Assembly: GCA_013112585.1 (NCBI GenBank)
Contig: JABFGH010000010.1
Coordinates: 113,871 to 177,870, forward strand
DNA length: 64,000 bases
Direction of reading: 5' to 3'
Source of the DNA: Ignavibacteriota bacterium
GTDB taxonomy: Bacteria > Bacteroidota > Ignavibacteria > Ignavibacteriales > Melioribacteraceae
Made by a program: the position numbers and the translations under genes. Numbering within the stretch: position 1 is the stretch's first letter; each line of letters starts with the position of its first letter. The notes under the pieces were generated by a model. It saw only the letters and a program-made list of their open reading frames with translations. It did not search any database and had not been told where the DNA came from. This document shows, one piece after another, positions 8,694 to 18,037 of the stretch.

Positions 8694-9681
8694 AACCATG
8701 GAGTTTGCTGATAATAAATTAATTCTGCTGGATCAAACAAAACTTCCTTTAGTTGAGGAATATATTTCCACTGATGATCATGGAAGGATTGCCATTGCAA
8801 TTGAACGGCTTGAAGTACGAGGAGCACCGGCAATTGGTGTTGCTGCTGCCTATGGAATTGCACTTGGTATGAAAAACTCGAATGGCAAGGATGTGGAACA
8901 GTTCGGTAAAGTTTATCAAAGATTAAAAATTACACGTCCAACAGCCGTAAATTTATTCTGGGCTCTCGATGAGATGAAAAATGCATTTGAATCATCCGCA
9001 GCAAGTGAAAACATATATAAGGTCCTTTTACAAAAGGCAAAAGATATCCATCAAGATGATATTGATAAATGCGATGGAATGGCAAAAAACGGTTTGCAGA
9101 TATTCAAAAAAAGATCAGTTGTTTTGACTCATTGCAATACCGGTCAATTAGCAACTGGCGGCGGCGGTACAGCTTTCTATGTAATTAAAAATGCTTTCGA
9201 AAATAATTTGGTTGAATTTGTCTATGCCGATGAAACCAGACCTCTGCTGCAAGGTTCCAGATTAACAGCTTTTGAATTGGAGAAAGCGGGAATTCCATTT
9301 GCAATTAATACAGATTCAACAGCGGCGTTTTTGATGAAGCAGAATAAAATTGATCTGGTGATCACGGGAGCTGATAGAATTGCCGCAAATGGTGATTCGG
9401 CAAATAAGATCGGTACGTACAATCTTGCCGTACTTTGTAAACATCACAACATCCCGTTTTACATTGCAGCGCCGACTTCAACTATTGATTATAATTGCAA
9501 AGATGGATCGGAAATAAAAATTGAAGAAAGAGACAAAAAGGAAGTGACAGAAATAAACGGTACGCCGATCACAAAAAATGAATACAATGTTTACTCCCCG
9601 GCATTTGATGTTACTCCCGCCGAACTGATAACCGGAATTATTACGGAAGAAAAATTACACTCACCCCCTTATAATTTTTAA
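8680..9681 (+). CDS. mtnA: S-methyl-5-thioribose-1-phosphate isomerase
   Basis: The enzyme converts methylthioribose-1-phosphate to methylthioribulose-1-phosphate in methionine salvage. At 333 residues it has normal length. Family motifs in order: VRGAPAIG, HCNTG with catalytic Cys152, DETRPLLQGSRLT, and TGADRIAANGD with catalytic Asp232. It overlaps the kinase gene before it by 14 bases and is followed after one base by recO, so the three are probably co-transcribed. No other methionine-salvage gene is in the window. Eukaryotic eIF2B-like relatives exist, but the Cys/Asp pair supports the isomerase. Confidence 0.93.
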   Translation: MGSFKTMEFADNKLILLDQTKLPLVEEYISTDDHGRIAIAIERLEVRGAPAIGVAAAYGIALGMKNSNGKDVEQFGKVYQRLKITRPTAVNLFWALDEMKNAFESSAASENIYKVLLQKAKDIHQDDIDKCDGMAKNGLQIFKKRSVVLTHCNTGQLATGGGGTAFYVIKNAFENNLVEFVYADETRPLLQGSRLTAFELEKAGIPFAINTDSTAAFLMKQNKIDLVITGADRIAANGDSANKIGTYNLAVLCKHHNIPFYIAAPTSTIDYNCKDGSEIKIEERDKKEVTEINGTPITKNEYNVYSPAFDVTPAELITGIITEEKLHSPPYNF

Positions 9682-9682
9682 C

Positions 9683-10417
9683 ATGGCAGAAATTCTAAAA
9701 ACAGAAGCGCTCGTGCTCCGTAAAATAAATTTCGGAGATTCAAGCAATATTGGTTCATTCTATTCGAGGGATCTCGGAAAAATATCGGCTATAATTAAAG
9801 GTGCACGATCTCCAAAATCAAAAATGGGTAAAATTGCCGATGTACTTAACCGTGTTGAAATTGTTATTTATAAAAAAGAGAGCCGGGAAGTTCAGCTAAT
9901 CAGTCAAATTGATTTGGTGAGTCACTATCCCTCAATTAAAGATGATCTTGATAAACTTAAATATGCATCTGCAATTTTAGAATTGATAAATGAGTTTGTA
10001 CTTGAGAATGAGACCAACGATAAACTTTACAGAGGTACAACCAAAATACTGGATATGATAAACGCAAATAGCCAGCCGCTTTTCTTATTCAGCAAATATT
10101 TTATATTTTTTATCAACCAAATTGGTTTTGAAATTGAGTTTGAGAAATGCCAATCATGCGAAAAGCAATTGAACGGAAAAACTAAAGTGGGGTTTAATTA
10201 TGAGGCAGGATTTTATTGTCCCGAATGCTCAAATGATCATCTAATTTCATTTGAATTTTCGGCGGAACTTTTTGAACTGCTAATTTGTCTAAGCTCCAAA
10301 AGAAATGATTGTTCGTTAAATGATAATTACTTAAAAAAAATTGTGATATTTTTAGAAAAATTTTTAATATATCACATGCCGGAATTCAAAGGATTACAAT
10401 CATTAAAAATGTTTTAA
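9683..10417 (+). CDS. recO: DNA repair protein RecO
   Basis: RecO helps load RecA on SSB-coated DNA in the RecFOR recombination pathway. This copy has 244 residues, the usual length. The N-terminal OB-fold region starts KTEALVLRKINFGDSSNIGSF. The central helical part is followed by a zinc-finger pair: CQSCEKQ near residue 160 and CPECSND near 175. It begins two bases after the mtnA stop and ends 27 bases before the degP-like gene, so it sits inside the run 7761-11941. Confidence 0.92.
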   Translation: MAEILKTEALVLRKINFGDSSNIGSFYSRDLGKISAIIKGARSPKSKMGKIADVLNRVEIVIYKKESREVQLISQIDLVSHYPSIKDDLDKLKYASAILELINEFVLENETNDKLYRGTTKILDMINANSQPLFLFSKYFIFFINQIGFEIEFEKCQSCEKQLNGKTKVGFNYEAGFYCPECSNDHLISFEFSAELFELLICLSSKRNDCSLNDNYLKKIVIFLEKFLIYHMPEFKGLQSLKMF

Positions 10418-10444
10418 CTAAATTATAAAGTAAGGAGTAAATAA

Positions 10445-11941
10445 ATGAAGGCTGGAAAATTTATTGGTGCAATGTCATTGATAGTTATTGGTGTTATTTT
10501 CGGTGCTGTGTTAGTTTCAAATTTCGGGTTGGTAAGACCAAGCTATGCTGATGTAAATATTGGAAAAGAAACCGCCCCGGTTCAGCAAGTTGACCCATCG
10601 GCACAAGCTTTTAATAATGCGTTCGTAAACGTTGCCGAAAAAGTAACACCTTCGATCGTGCAAATAAGGGTGATTACAAAAACTACACAAAAAACCCCCG
10701 ACATATTCAAATTTTTCCACAATTTTAGAGATGATATTCCACGTCGACAGCAAGGCGGCGGCAGTGGAGTTATAATTTCTTCCGATGGATATATCTTAAC
10801 AAATAATCATGTTGTTGAAAATGCAACTGAAGTTGAAGTGGCGCTTTACGATAAAAGAAAATTTGATGCTGAAGTTATTGGACTTGATCCGCTTACTGAT
10901 CTTGCCGTAATTAAAATTAATGCCGAAGACTTACCTGCAGTTCATTTTGGAGATTCTGAACAATTGAAAGTCGGTCAGTGGGTAATGGCAATTGGCAACC
11001 CGCTTGCACTTACCTCAACGGTAACAGCCGGTATCATAAGTGCAAAAGGAAGAAGTCTGCGTCTTATTAAAGATAATGCAGGCGTTGAATACTTTATTCA
11101 AACAGATGCGGCAATTAACCCCGGCAATAGCGGCGGTGCATTGGTTGATCTTTCCGGTTCCGTAATCGGTATTAATTCCGCAATTGCTACAAACGGTATT
11201 TCAGGAAGTTATATCGGTTATGGTTTCGCAATTCCAATTAATCTTGCAAAGGCTGTTTCTCAAGATCTAATTGCTCACGGAAAAGTCAGCAGAGGCTACA
11301 TAGGCGTAAGCATTATGGAAGTTGATGCTTCAATGGCTAAGGCGGTTGGATTAGAAAAACCAATGGGAGTTTTAATTCAATCTGTAGTTGAAGATGGTGC
11401 TGCTTCTAAGGAAGATATTCAAGCCGGAGATATTATTCTTAAAGTTGATGACAAGGAAGTGAATCAAGGAAATGAATTGCAGAATTATGTTGCAAGTCAG
11501 CGTGCCGGACAAACTGTAACTTTAGAGATCTACCGAGACGGTGAAAAAATTGAAAGAGAAGTAACTCTTAAAGCACCCGATGGCGAAAGTGTTGATGAAG
11601 TAGCAGCAGTTGAAAAGAAATCTAAAAAGAAAAAAGATGTTGAAATCAAAGAGAAGAATTTCTCCAACATTGGTATGACTGTTAAAAATATGACTGAAAG
11701 TCAGTACGATGCCTACGAGGTTGATAACGGTGTTCTGATAAGCAAAGTTGAAACTTACAGTGAGGCTTATAACCAAAGGCTGTTTGCAGGATTAGTAATT
11801 GTAACGGTTGATAAAAAGGAAGTTGATTCTGTAACAGAATTTGAAAGTATTATTGAAGATAAAAGAGGCGATGCCGTTCTGCTTAAAGTTGTTGACAAAG
11901 AAGGCAACGCGAGATTTGTAGGTTTAGAAATTAAAGAATAA
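10445..11941 (+). CDS. DegP/DegQ-type periplasmic serine protease with PDZ domains
   Basis: This HtrA-family protease handles misfolded envelope proteins. An N-terminal hydrophobic segment (residues about 5-25) exports or anchors it. The chymotrypsin-like domain has the triad His122 in LTNNHVVENA, Asp152 in DPLTDLAVIKI and Ser229 in NPGNSGGALVD. A first PDZ domain begins near residue 285 (GYIGVSIMEVD), and a second, shorter one follows a lysine-rich linker (KKSKKKKDVEIKEKN). At 498 residues it has the usual length. The RBS aaggag precedes the ATG, and a strong terminator follows directly. I cannot decide between DegP, DegQ and DegS-like roles. Confidence 0.9.
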   Translation: MKAGKFIGAMSLIVIGVIFGAVLVSNFGLVRPSYADVNIGKETAPVQQVDPSAQAFNNAFVNVAEKVTPSIVQIRVITKTTQKTPDIFKFFHNFRDDIPRRQQGGGSGVIISSDGYILTNNHVVENATEVEVALYDKRKFDAEVIGLDPLTDLAVIKINAEDLPAVHFGDSEQLKVGQWVMAIGNPLALTSTVTAGIISAKGRSLRLIKDNAGVEYFIQTDAAINPGNSGGALVDLSGSVIGINSAIATNGISGSYIGYGFAIPINLAKAVSQDLIAHGKVSRGYIGVSIMEVDASMAKAVGLEKPMGVLIQSVVEDGAASKEDIQAGDIILKVDDKEVNQGNELQNYVASQRAGQTVTLEIYRDGEKIEREVTLKAPDGESVDEVAAVEKKSKKKKDVEIKEKNFSNIGMTVKNMTESQYDAYEVDNGVLISKVETYSEAYNQRLFAGLVIVTVDKKEVDSVTEFESIIEDKRGDAVLLKVVDKEGNARFVGLEIKE

Positions 11942-11961
11942 AAAATAAGTTTCACTCAATT

Positions 11962-11990
11962 AAAAGCGTCCAATTGTTGGACGCTTTTTT
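11962..11990 (+). terminator. Rho-independent terminator after the HtrA protease
   Basis: A 12-base-pair stem, aaaagcgtccaa paired with ttggacgctttt, surrounds a tiny loop and runs into T's. It ends the 7.8-11.9 kb transcription unit before aroC. Confidence 0.9.
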
Positions 11991-12025
11991 TATATTTGCC
12001 TATCAAAAAAACATTAAGAGTTATA

Positions 12026-13240
12026 ATGATTAGATATCTTACTGCAGGTGAATCACATGGCAAAGGTTTAGTTACAATTGTAGAAGGCTTTCCTTCCAAT
12101 GTGCCTATCGATCTTGAAAAAATAAATTTGCAAATGAAACGTCGTCAATCCGGCTACGGCAGAGGCGGACGAATGAAAATTGAAACCGACAAAGCCGAAA
12201 TAATTTCCGGCATTCGTTTCAATAAAACTCTCGGCTCTCCCATTTCAATGTTTGTTGTTAATCGCGATTGGGAAAACTGGACAGATATTATGTCCCACGA
12301 GAAAACTAATAAACGGATTGAAAAAATTACTGTCCCGCGTCCCGGTCATGCTGATTTGGTCGGAAGTTCAAAATATAATTTTAATGATATCCGTAATTCC
12401 ATTGAAAGATCAAGTGCGCGTGAAACTGCCGCCCGTGTTGCCGCCGGAAGTATTGCAAGATTGTTTTTAGAGGAGTTTGGAATATCAGTTGGAAGTTATG
12501 TAGAAAACATTGGCGGAATTTACTCAAAGGAAAAATACTCCGATTATTTACTGATGAATAAAACCAGCGAGGACTTTAAAGCCTGGACACTTTCCGAAAA
12601 AGCTGATCTTAGTCCGGTTAGAGTTTTGGATGAGGAGCAAGAGAAAAAGATTATTAGAAAGATCAAAGCTGCAAAGAAAAAAGGGGATACACTCGGAGGT
12701 ACATTTTACGTCGTCGCTACAGGTCTGCCTGTCGGACTCGGAACATTCATGCACTTTGATAGAAAATTAGATGCCGCAATTGCCGGAGCTATGATGGGCA
12801 TTAATGCGGTGAAAGCTGTTGAGTTTGGAACAGGATTCAATGCTGCTGATGCTTTTGGATCGGAATCACATGATGAGATTATTAAAAGTGATGCGGGCTT
12901 TGGACGAAAGACGAATCGTGCAGGCGGAGTTGAAGGCGGAACTACAACAGGCTTGCCGATTATTGTCCGTGCCGCAATGAAACCGATAGCAACTTTAATG
13001 TCGCCGATTGAAACTGTTGATCTTGCATCAATGAAATCCGTACTTGCACGAAGAGAACGGAGTGACTTTGTTGCAGTTCCTGCTTGTGCTGTCATTGGTG
13101 AATCTGTCCTTGCGTGGGAGATTGCAAAATTCTTTTTGGATAAATTCGGCGGTGATTCAATTGAAGAGACGAGAGATAACTACAACAATTACACTCGTAA
13201 ACTAAATAATAGATTAATAAAAAATTTTAAGAAGAAATAA
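12026..13240 (+). CDS. aroC: Chorismate synthase
   Basis: This enzyme makes chorismate from EPSP with reduced FMN, the last step of the shikimate pathway. The ATG at 12026 gives MIRYLTAGESHGKG, the standard N-terminus; upstream TTG codons would read through the terminator region. Signature segments are present: RRQSGYGRGGRMKIE, RPGHADLVGSSKYN, RSSARETAARVAAG, and near the C-terminus AGGVEGGTTTGLPI and RRERSDFVAVPA. Length is about 404 residues, slightly longer than most. The gene for an MBL hydrolase follows after three bases. Chorismate also feeds the PabBC fusion at 49.5 kb. Confidence 0.96.
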   Translation: MIRYLTAGESHGKGLVTIVEGFPSNVPIDLEKINLQMKRRQSGYGRGGRMKIETDKAEIISGIRFNKTLGSPISMFVVNRDWENWTDIMSHEKTNKRIEKITVPRPGHADLVGSSKYNFNDIRNSIERSSARETAARVAAGSIARLFLEEFGISVGSYVENIGGIYSKEKYSDYLLMNKTSEDFKAWTLSEKADLSPVRVLDEEQEKKIIRKIKAAKKKGDTLGGTFYVVATGLPVGLGTFMHFDRKLDAAIAGAMMGINAVKAVEFGTGFNAADAFGSESHDEIIKSDAGFGRKTNRAGGVEGGTTTGLPIIVRAAMKPIATLMSPIETVDLASMKSVLARRERSDFVAVPACAVIGESVLAWEIAKFFLDKFGGDSIEETRDNYNNYTRKLNNRLIKNFKKK

Positions 13241-13243
13241 ATT

Positions 13244-13891
13244 ATGCTTAAGCTAAAGAAATTTGTATTCAGCCCGTTCTTGGAAAATACTTATGTTGTG
13301 TGGGATTCTAAAACTAATGAAACAGCGATAATTGATCCCGGCTGCGTTGAGCCTGAAGAAGAAAAAGAATTAAGTGATTTTATTGAATCGAATGATTTGA
13401 ATGTTAAATACTTAATAAACACACATTGCCACATCGATCATGTGTTCGGTAACGCTTATGTAAAATCAACTTATGATTGCGAATATTGGGCACCGGAAAA
13501 AGATGAGTTTTTACTCAACAATATGAGTGAGCAGGCAAAAATGTTTGGGATACAAATTAAGCCATCTCCTAATCCCGATAAGTTTATTACAGATGACACT
13601 GTTTTATCTTTAGGAGAAATTCAGCCTAAGTTTTTATTTACACCGGGGCACACTCCGGGCGAGTATTCCATTTATTTTGAAGAAGATAAAATTTGCATTA
13701 CCGGCGACGTACTCTTCAAAGAAGGAATTGGACGAACAGATCTTTGGGGCGGCAATTTTGATACTCTCATCGAATCAATTAAAACACAACTGCTCACACT
13801 TCCAGAAGAAACAGTTATTTATCCCGGACACGGAGAAGACAGCACAATTGGAGATGAGATAAAGCTGAATCCATTTTTGATTGATGTTTGA
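13244..13891 (+). CDS. MBL-fold metal-dependent hydrolase (glyoxalase II-like)
   Basis: This 215-residue protein belongs to the metallo-β-lactamase fold, in the YcbL/glyoxalase-II-like branch. The zinc-binding motif is THCHIDHVFGN (HxHxDH); further ligands lie in TPGHTPGEYSI, ITGDVLF and YPGHGED. There is no second substrate-binding domain as in true GloB. Thioester hydrolysis is plausible, but the substrate is unknown. It starts three bases after the aroC stop, so it is probably co-transcribed. A weak hairpin at 13897-13913 follows its end. Confidence 0.88.
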   Translation: MLKLKKFVFSPFLENTYVVWDSKTNETAIIDPGCVEPEEEKELSDFIESNDLNVKYLINTHCHIDHVFGNAYVKSTYDCEYWAPEKDEFLLNNMSEQAKMFGIQIKPSPNPDKFITDDTVLSLGEIQPKFLFTPGHTPGEYSIYFEEDKICITGDVLFKEGIGRTDLWGGNFDTLIESIKTQLLTLPEETVIYPGHGEDSTIGDEIKLNPFLIDV

Positions 13892-14051
13892 AAATAGGTT
13901 GATTATTAATCAACAAGGCTTTTATTTTGATTCGATAAAATCATGTTTACTTTGAACATAATTGAATATTAGTTTTTAATATTCATCAAAAATATTTAAT
14001 TTAATTTCAAACTGCGATACTTTACCAAAATTTACATAGTGAGGGTCTTTT

Positions 14052-15637
14052 ATGAATTATGCATTCTATTTTGCTTATGGATTAGTTTTACTTTGGTTTC
14101 TATTCAGTGTTTTTTACGCTATTAGGGCAAACTCTAATTATGCCAATGTTAATAAATATATATTCGATTCCATTCCAGCAGTTTTCACTACCTTAGGGGT
14201 TTTTGGAACATTTATTGGAATATTTGCTGCTTTATGGGTTTTTGATGTTAACAATATAACAAGCAGTATCCCTTATCTTTTAGAAGGACTTAAAACTGCT
14301 TTTGGTACATCCATTCTCGGTATATTTTTCTCTCTGACATTCCAGAATTTCGTTATTTCAGTAATTCAACATAAGCAAGAAGAAAAAGAAATTAAAGAAA
14401 GTAGTGAACTTGCAGCACTAAACAAACTCATTGATGAGGAGAGAAAAACACATGAACTATTAAATGATTTTTCAAAGGATATTGTGGGTGCTCTCATTGG
14501 TAGTGGAGAAGATAGCCTTGCTACACAGTTTGAAAAATTTAGAAGTTATATTGGCGATGAAATTAAAGAGCAATCCAAAAATTTAAAGGTGATGGGCGAA
14601 AATCAAATTAAAACAATCAAAGTTTTAGGGGGTGAAGAGGAGACTAGCCTATTAACTCAAATTCAAAGACTTCGAAACGACCAAAATGATTTTGCAAAAG
14701 TAGTTACAAATATTTTTGATGAGAACAATGACAATGGTATTCCAAAGAATTTACGCGGGCTTAGAGAGGAGCAGAGAGAACTTGGGCAGAAAAATGATTC
14801 GAATACAAAAGAAATAATTACGGCACTGTATACTACTAACCAAATGATGGAGGAAAAATTTGATGAATTTGCAAGACTATTGGCTGAAAGTAATACAGCG
14901 GCTCTCATAGATGCTGTGGAAAAAGTAATTGGCGATTTTAATACACAACTCGCGAGCTTATTAATAAGCTGGTTAAGGAAAACTTTGATGAATTAAATAA
15001 TAGTGTTAAGAGACTTAATGATTGGCAAATAGAAAACAAAGAACAAATTCAACGCTTAATTGATCAATATCGATCTGTTTCAGATGAATTAAAAATAACA
15101 TCTGAGACGCTTGAAAAGGTAGCAGGCTATACCAACAAAATGGTAAACGAAGATAGTATATTAAGGAAATTAATTGATGAGCTAAATGCTGTCATGATCG
15201 AAGATAGAAAATTCCAAGAAATTATTAACAAAGTTGAGGAAAACATTCAAGGGTTAAGAGAGAATACAGATATTTTAAAGGATTCTTCAAGAAATGTATC
15301 TGAGGCATCGGGTTCTTTGGTTGAGTATATCAATAAAGAAGAGGCTTTTAGTACCGGAGTGGAAAAACTAATAAATAGATTGAAAGAAATTGAAGATATA
15401 AAGGATTTAAATGGAAAATTTTGGGATGATATTGAAAGAAACATGAAGCATGGTGTCGATATTTTATCTGAAGGGAACGAGCAACTACTCAAAGATATTG
15501 AAAAACTAGATGATCAGTTTAATAATAGAATGAATCAAAGTTTTATAAATTTGGATAAGGTCCTTCAAGCGATGGTGACGGAACACCACAGGAGAATGAG
15601 CGATATTACTGATAGATTAAATGGAGATAACGAATAA
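14052..15637 (+). pseudogene. zorA: ZorA-like MotA/ExbB-family proton-channel subunit, split by a one-base frameshift
   Basis: ZorA is the membrane stator subunit of Zorya anti-phage systems. The first frame (14052-14996) starts MNYAFYFAYGLVLLWFL and has MotA/ExbB-type membrane segments, with PAVFTTLGVFGTFIGIFAA and LKTAFGTSILGIFFSLTFQN, then a long coiled-coil tail. Near 14950-14956 the protein-like sequence passes to another frame: after DFNTQL, the +2 frame continues ELINKLVKENFDELNNSV without a stop to 15637. Two bases (14952-14953) stand where a codon is needed, so one base is missing. Restored length is about 528 residues. Natural decay or a base-calling error cannot be told apart. The stop overlaps the zorB start as TAATG. 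Confidence 0.8.
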
Positions 15638-16359
15638 TGAAATTTAGAAAGAAATCCTCAAATTATTGGATCTCACTTTCTGATATTATGACAGGATTAA
15701 TGATAATCTTTATGTTTATTGCTATATCGTACATCATTGAAGTTCAAAAAAAGCAGGAAGAAAAAGATCAAATTGTTAAAGACTATGTTCAAACTAAGGT
15801 TGAACTTTATGAAGAATTGAAAAAGGAATTTGAAAATGATTTTAGAGAGGAAAAATGGAATGCAGTATTAGATAGAGATCTTTCGATTCGCTTTCTTAAT
15901 GAAACAGTTCTATTCGATTATGACAAAGCCGATGTGAAACCAGAATTTCAGGCAATATTATTAGACTTTTTCCCTCGCTATTTGAATATTATCCTTAAAG
16001 AAAAGTACAGAGATAAGATTGCTGAAATTAGAATTGAAGGACATACTGACTCAAAAGGAAAATATTTTTATAACGTATACCTATCTCAAACTCGTACTAG
16101 AAATGTTTTGGAGTTCTTGCTTAGTAAGTGTCTAAAGAATTCACACAAATTATCAAATAAAGAAAGGGAATTGTTGATATTTTGGTTGACTGCTAATGGA
16201 TTTTCGTCAGGGAGAACTCTTGATTCGGGGGGGCAGTTTACTTTGTTTTCAGCGTTACCGGCTGATGATCAAAAATCTAGAAGAGTTGAATTCAGAATTA
16301 TTACTGCAAGTGAAAAATTAGTTGAAGAAGTAGCTAAATATATTGATGGGAATAACTAA
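15637..16359 (+). CDS. zorB: ZorB-like stator subunit with OmpA/MotB peptidoglycan-binding domain
   Basis: ZorB pairs with ZorA to form an inner-membrane ion-driven complex that anchors to peptidoglycan. This 240-residue protein has one N-terminal membrane helix with the stator aspartate, Asp16 in YWISLSDIMTGLM, a coiled-coil stretch (about 40-80), then an OmpA-like domain with IRIEGHTDSKGKYFYN and SRRVEFRI. It overlaps zorA and the HNH gene by one-base TAATG junctions, a sign of translational coupling. Flagellar MotB is unlikely: no flagellar gene is near, and the neighbour is an HNH nuclease. Confidence 0.85.
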   Translation: MKFRKKSSNYWISLSDIMTGLMIIFMFIAISYIIEVQKKQEEKDQIVKDYVQTKVELYEELKKEFENDFREEKWNAVLDRDLSIRFLNETVLFDYDKADVKPEFQAILLDFFPRYLNIILKEKYRDKIAEIRIEGHTDSKGKYFYNVYLSQTRTRNVLEFLLSKCLKNSHKLSNKERELLIFWLTANGFSSGRTLDSGGQFTLFSALPADDQKSRRVEFRIITASEKLVEEVAKYIDGNN

Positions 16360-17207
16360 TGTATAGTTTTGATCGGTTAAAAAATCATATTGAAGAAACA
16401 TTGCAAATTGATTCATCTAACGTAATCAGCCATTTTACTCCCATTAGAGAAAAATTTAAAACTGTTCGCGAATTAGAAGGTAAGGTAAATTTAGGTGAGG
16501 CTAGTTTTATATATACTGATGAAAAGGGAAAGAAACACAAAGGTTTTCTATTTATCGAAGGAGGATATGATCGTCAAACTGCAATTGCTAGAGGTTATCA
16601 GACAATAGTACCAAAGTTTCATATTTTAAATTGCTCAACTATTAATCAACAGAAAAAGCGTAAGAATTTTGATGGTCATTACGTGTTTTCTCAACGTGTT
16701 GAAACCATAAAAGATTTAGATGATGTAGTAAAAGAAATAAGTTTATGCCGTAATTGTTTAAATGCACAAACAATTGTTACTAAAGTAATGTATGTATCTG
16801 AATATATTGAAGAATATATCAAAAGCCAATTAGAAGTTGGCCAGTTTGATGATGTGGATTTACCAAAAGGAAATGTATTCAATGATACGGGGTATACGCC
16901 GGATTGGGATGAGAAAAGTCATGCATATCGAATTAAGATGAAATTTATGTGTCAAAATTGTGGAATTAAACTCAATAAAAATTATAGTGATGGTTATTTT
17001 CTTGAGACACATCATTTGGACGGCAATAAATCAAATAACGAGGAGCACAATTTAAAAGCACTTTGTGTATTATGTCATTCAAAAATAAATGAAATGCATA
17101 AAAGAAATTATAGGAAAGAACCTAATCTTACTAAGCTAAAAACATTTATTGAAATGTTTCGCTATAATTTAGAAGAAGTCAAAAATCCTTTTTTAACCGA
17201 TGTTTGA
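16359..17207 (+). CDS. zorE: ZorE-like HNH endonuclease
   Basis: In type II Zorya systems the effector is the HNH nuclease ZorE. This 282-residue protein has a complete zinc-type HNH core near its C-terminus: Cys198-x2-Cys201, the His218-His219 pair in ETHHLDGNKSNN, Asn231, then Cys236-x2-Cys239-His. The first 190 residues have no known motif apart from a CRNC pair and may recognise DNA or the ZorAB complex. It starts in the TAATG overlap with zorB, so the three genes form one operon. The type II label comes from gene order and the HNH domain; sequence similarity to known ZorE was not tested. Confidence 0.8.
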   Translation: MYSFDRLKNHIEETLQIDSSNVISHFTPIREKFKTVRELEGKVNLGEASFIYTDEKGKKHKGFLFIEGGYDRQTAIARGYQTIVPKFHILNCSTINQQKKRKNFDGHYVFSQRVETIKDLDDVVKEISLCRNCLNAQTIVTKVMYVSEYIEEYIKSQLEVGQFDDVDLPKGNVFNDTGYTPDWDEKSHAYRIKMKFMCQNCGIKLNKNYSDGYFLETHHLDGNKSNNEEHNLKALCVLCHSKINEMHKRNYRKEPNLTKLKTFIEMFRYNLEEVKNPFLTDV

Positions 17208-17269
17208 TTTCCAAACGCCCATTAGATATATTCATAAACGAAATCTTTACTAATTCAAACAAATAATTG

Positions 17270-18034
17270 ATGATACAATCTTATAACTCAAGTTTATCAA
17301 AATCTAAAACTCCGATCTCAGTATTATTAACATTACTGTTCGTGTATGTAATTCTTTTCGAGTTTATTCTTCCGTTCAATAATGTAATCCCAAAACCAAC
17401 GTTAATTTTAGAATCACTGGTTTCATTGTGGAATGATTACAATTTATTCGATGCATTTGCATCAAGCACTTCAGTTGTATATGTTTCATTGCTGTTGGGT
17501 TACCTTATTATAAATTTCTTATCCGGTTATCTAATCAAAATTTATTTTGAGTTACCGGGAATTTACAACGGACTGAAAATATTCCGATACTTTCCCGCGT
17601 TTTTTTATGCTATACTTTTTGCATTCTGGTTTCCAACTTCGTTTATAGCTGAGTTTATATTTGTCATGATCGCGGCAATATTTTTTTACGGATTGTCTTT
17701 GATCGATCAATGCTCAAAGGCAGATGAAGCATATATTGATTCGGCAAAATCTTTTGGATTATCAAATCAAAAAATATATTCAAAAGTAGTTTGGAAAAAT
17801 TTGCAGCCGGAAGTTTTTAAGTCCACTTATAAAATTCATTACTATTTATGGATTTTGATTTTGCTGTTTGAATTTATTGGCGGGGTAGAAGGATTTGGAA
17901 GTTTATATAAGAACGTGCTTGAGTTTTCCGACTTCGCCGGATTATTTGCACTTGCTATCGTGATTGCAATTTTAATTTGGCTCGGCAATCTCGCAATAAA
18001 AATTATTGAGAATAAATTAATCTACTGGAAGTAA
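17270..18034 (+). CDS. ABC transporter permease (SsuC/NrtB/TauC type)
   Basis: This is an inner-membrane permease with about six hydrophobic segments. The cytoplasmic EAA-type loop that docks the ATPase is visible as EAYIDSAKSFGLSNQKIY. The fold matches the nitrate/taurine/aliphatic-sulfonate importer class. The ATG at 17270 follows a TTG and is the better start (about 254 residues). The ATPase gene starts three bases after the stop. No periplasmic binding protein is encoded nearby, so the substrate is open; a thiamine-precursor transporter is one option given the riboswitch operon 6 kb away, but nothing ties them. Confidence 0.8.
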   Translation: MIQSYNSSLSKSKTPISVLLTLLFVYVILFEFILPFNNVIPKPTLILESLVSLWNDYNLFDAFASSTSVVYVSLLLGYLIINFLSGYLIKIYFELPGIYNGLKIFRYFPAFFYAILFAFWFPTSFIAEFIFVMIAAIFFYGLSLIDQCSKADEAYIDSAKSFGLSNQKIYSKVVWKNLQPEVFKSTYKIHYYLWILILLFEFIGGVEGFGSLYKNVLEFSDFAGLFALAIVIAILIWLGNLAIKIIENKLIYWK

Positions 18035-18037
18035 TAA

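Noticed and set aside
15637..16359. Flagellar MotB
   Set aside because: It has the stator Asp and OmpA domain, but no flagellar genes are near and an HNH nuclease is coupled to it; Zorya fits better.
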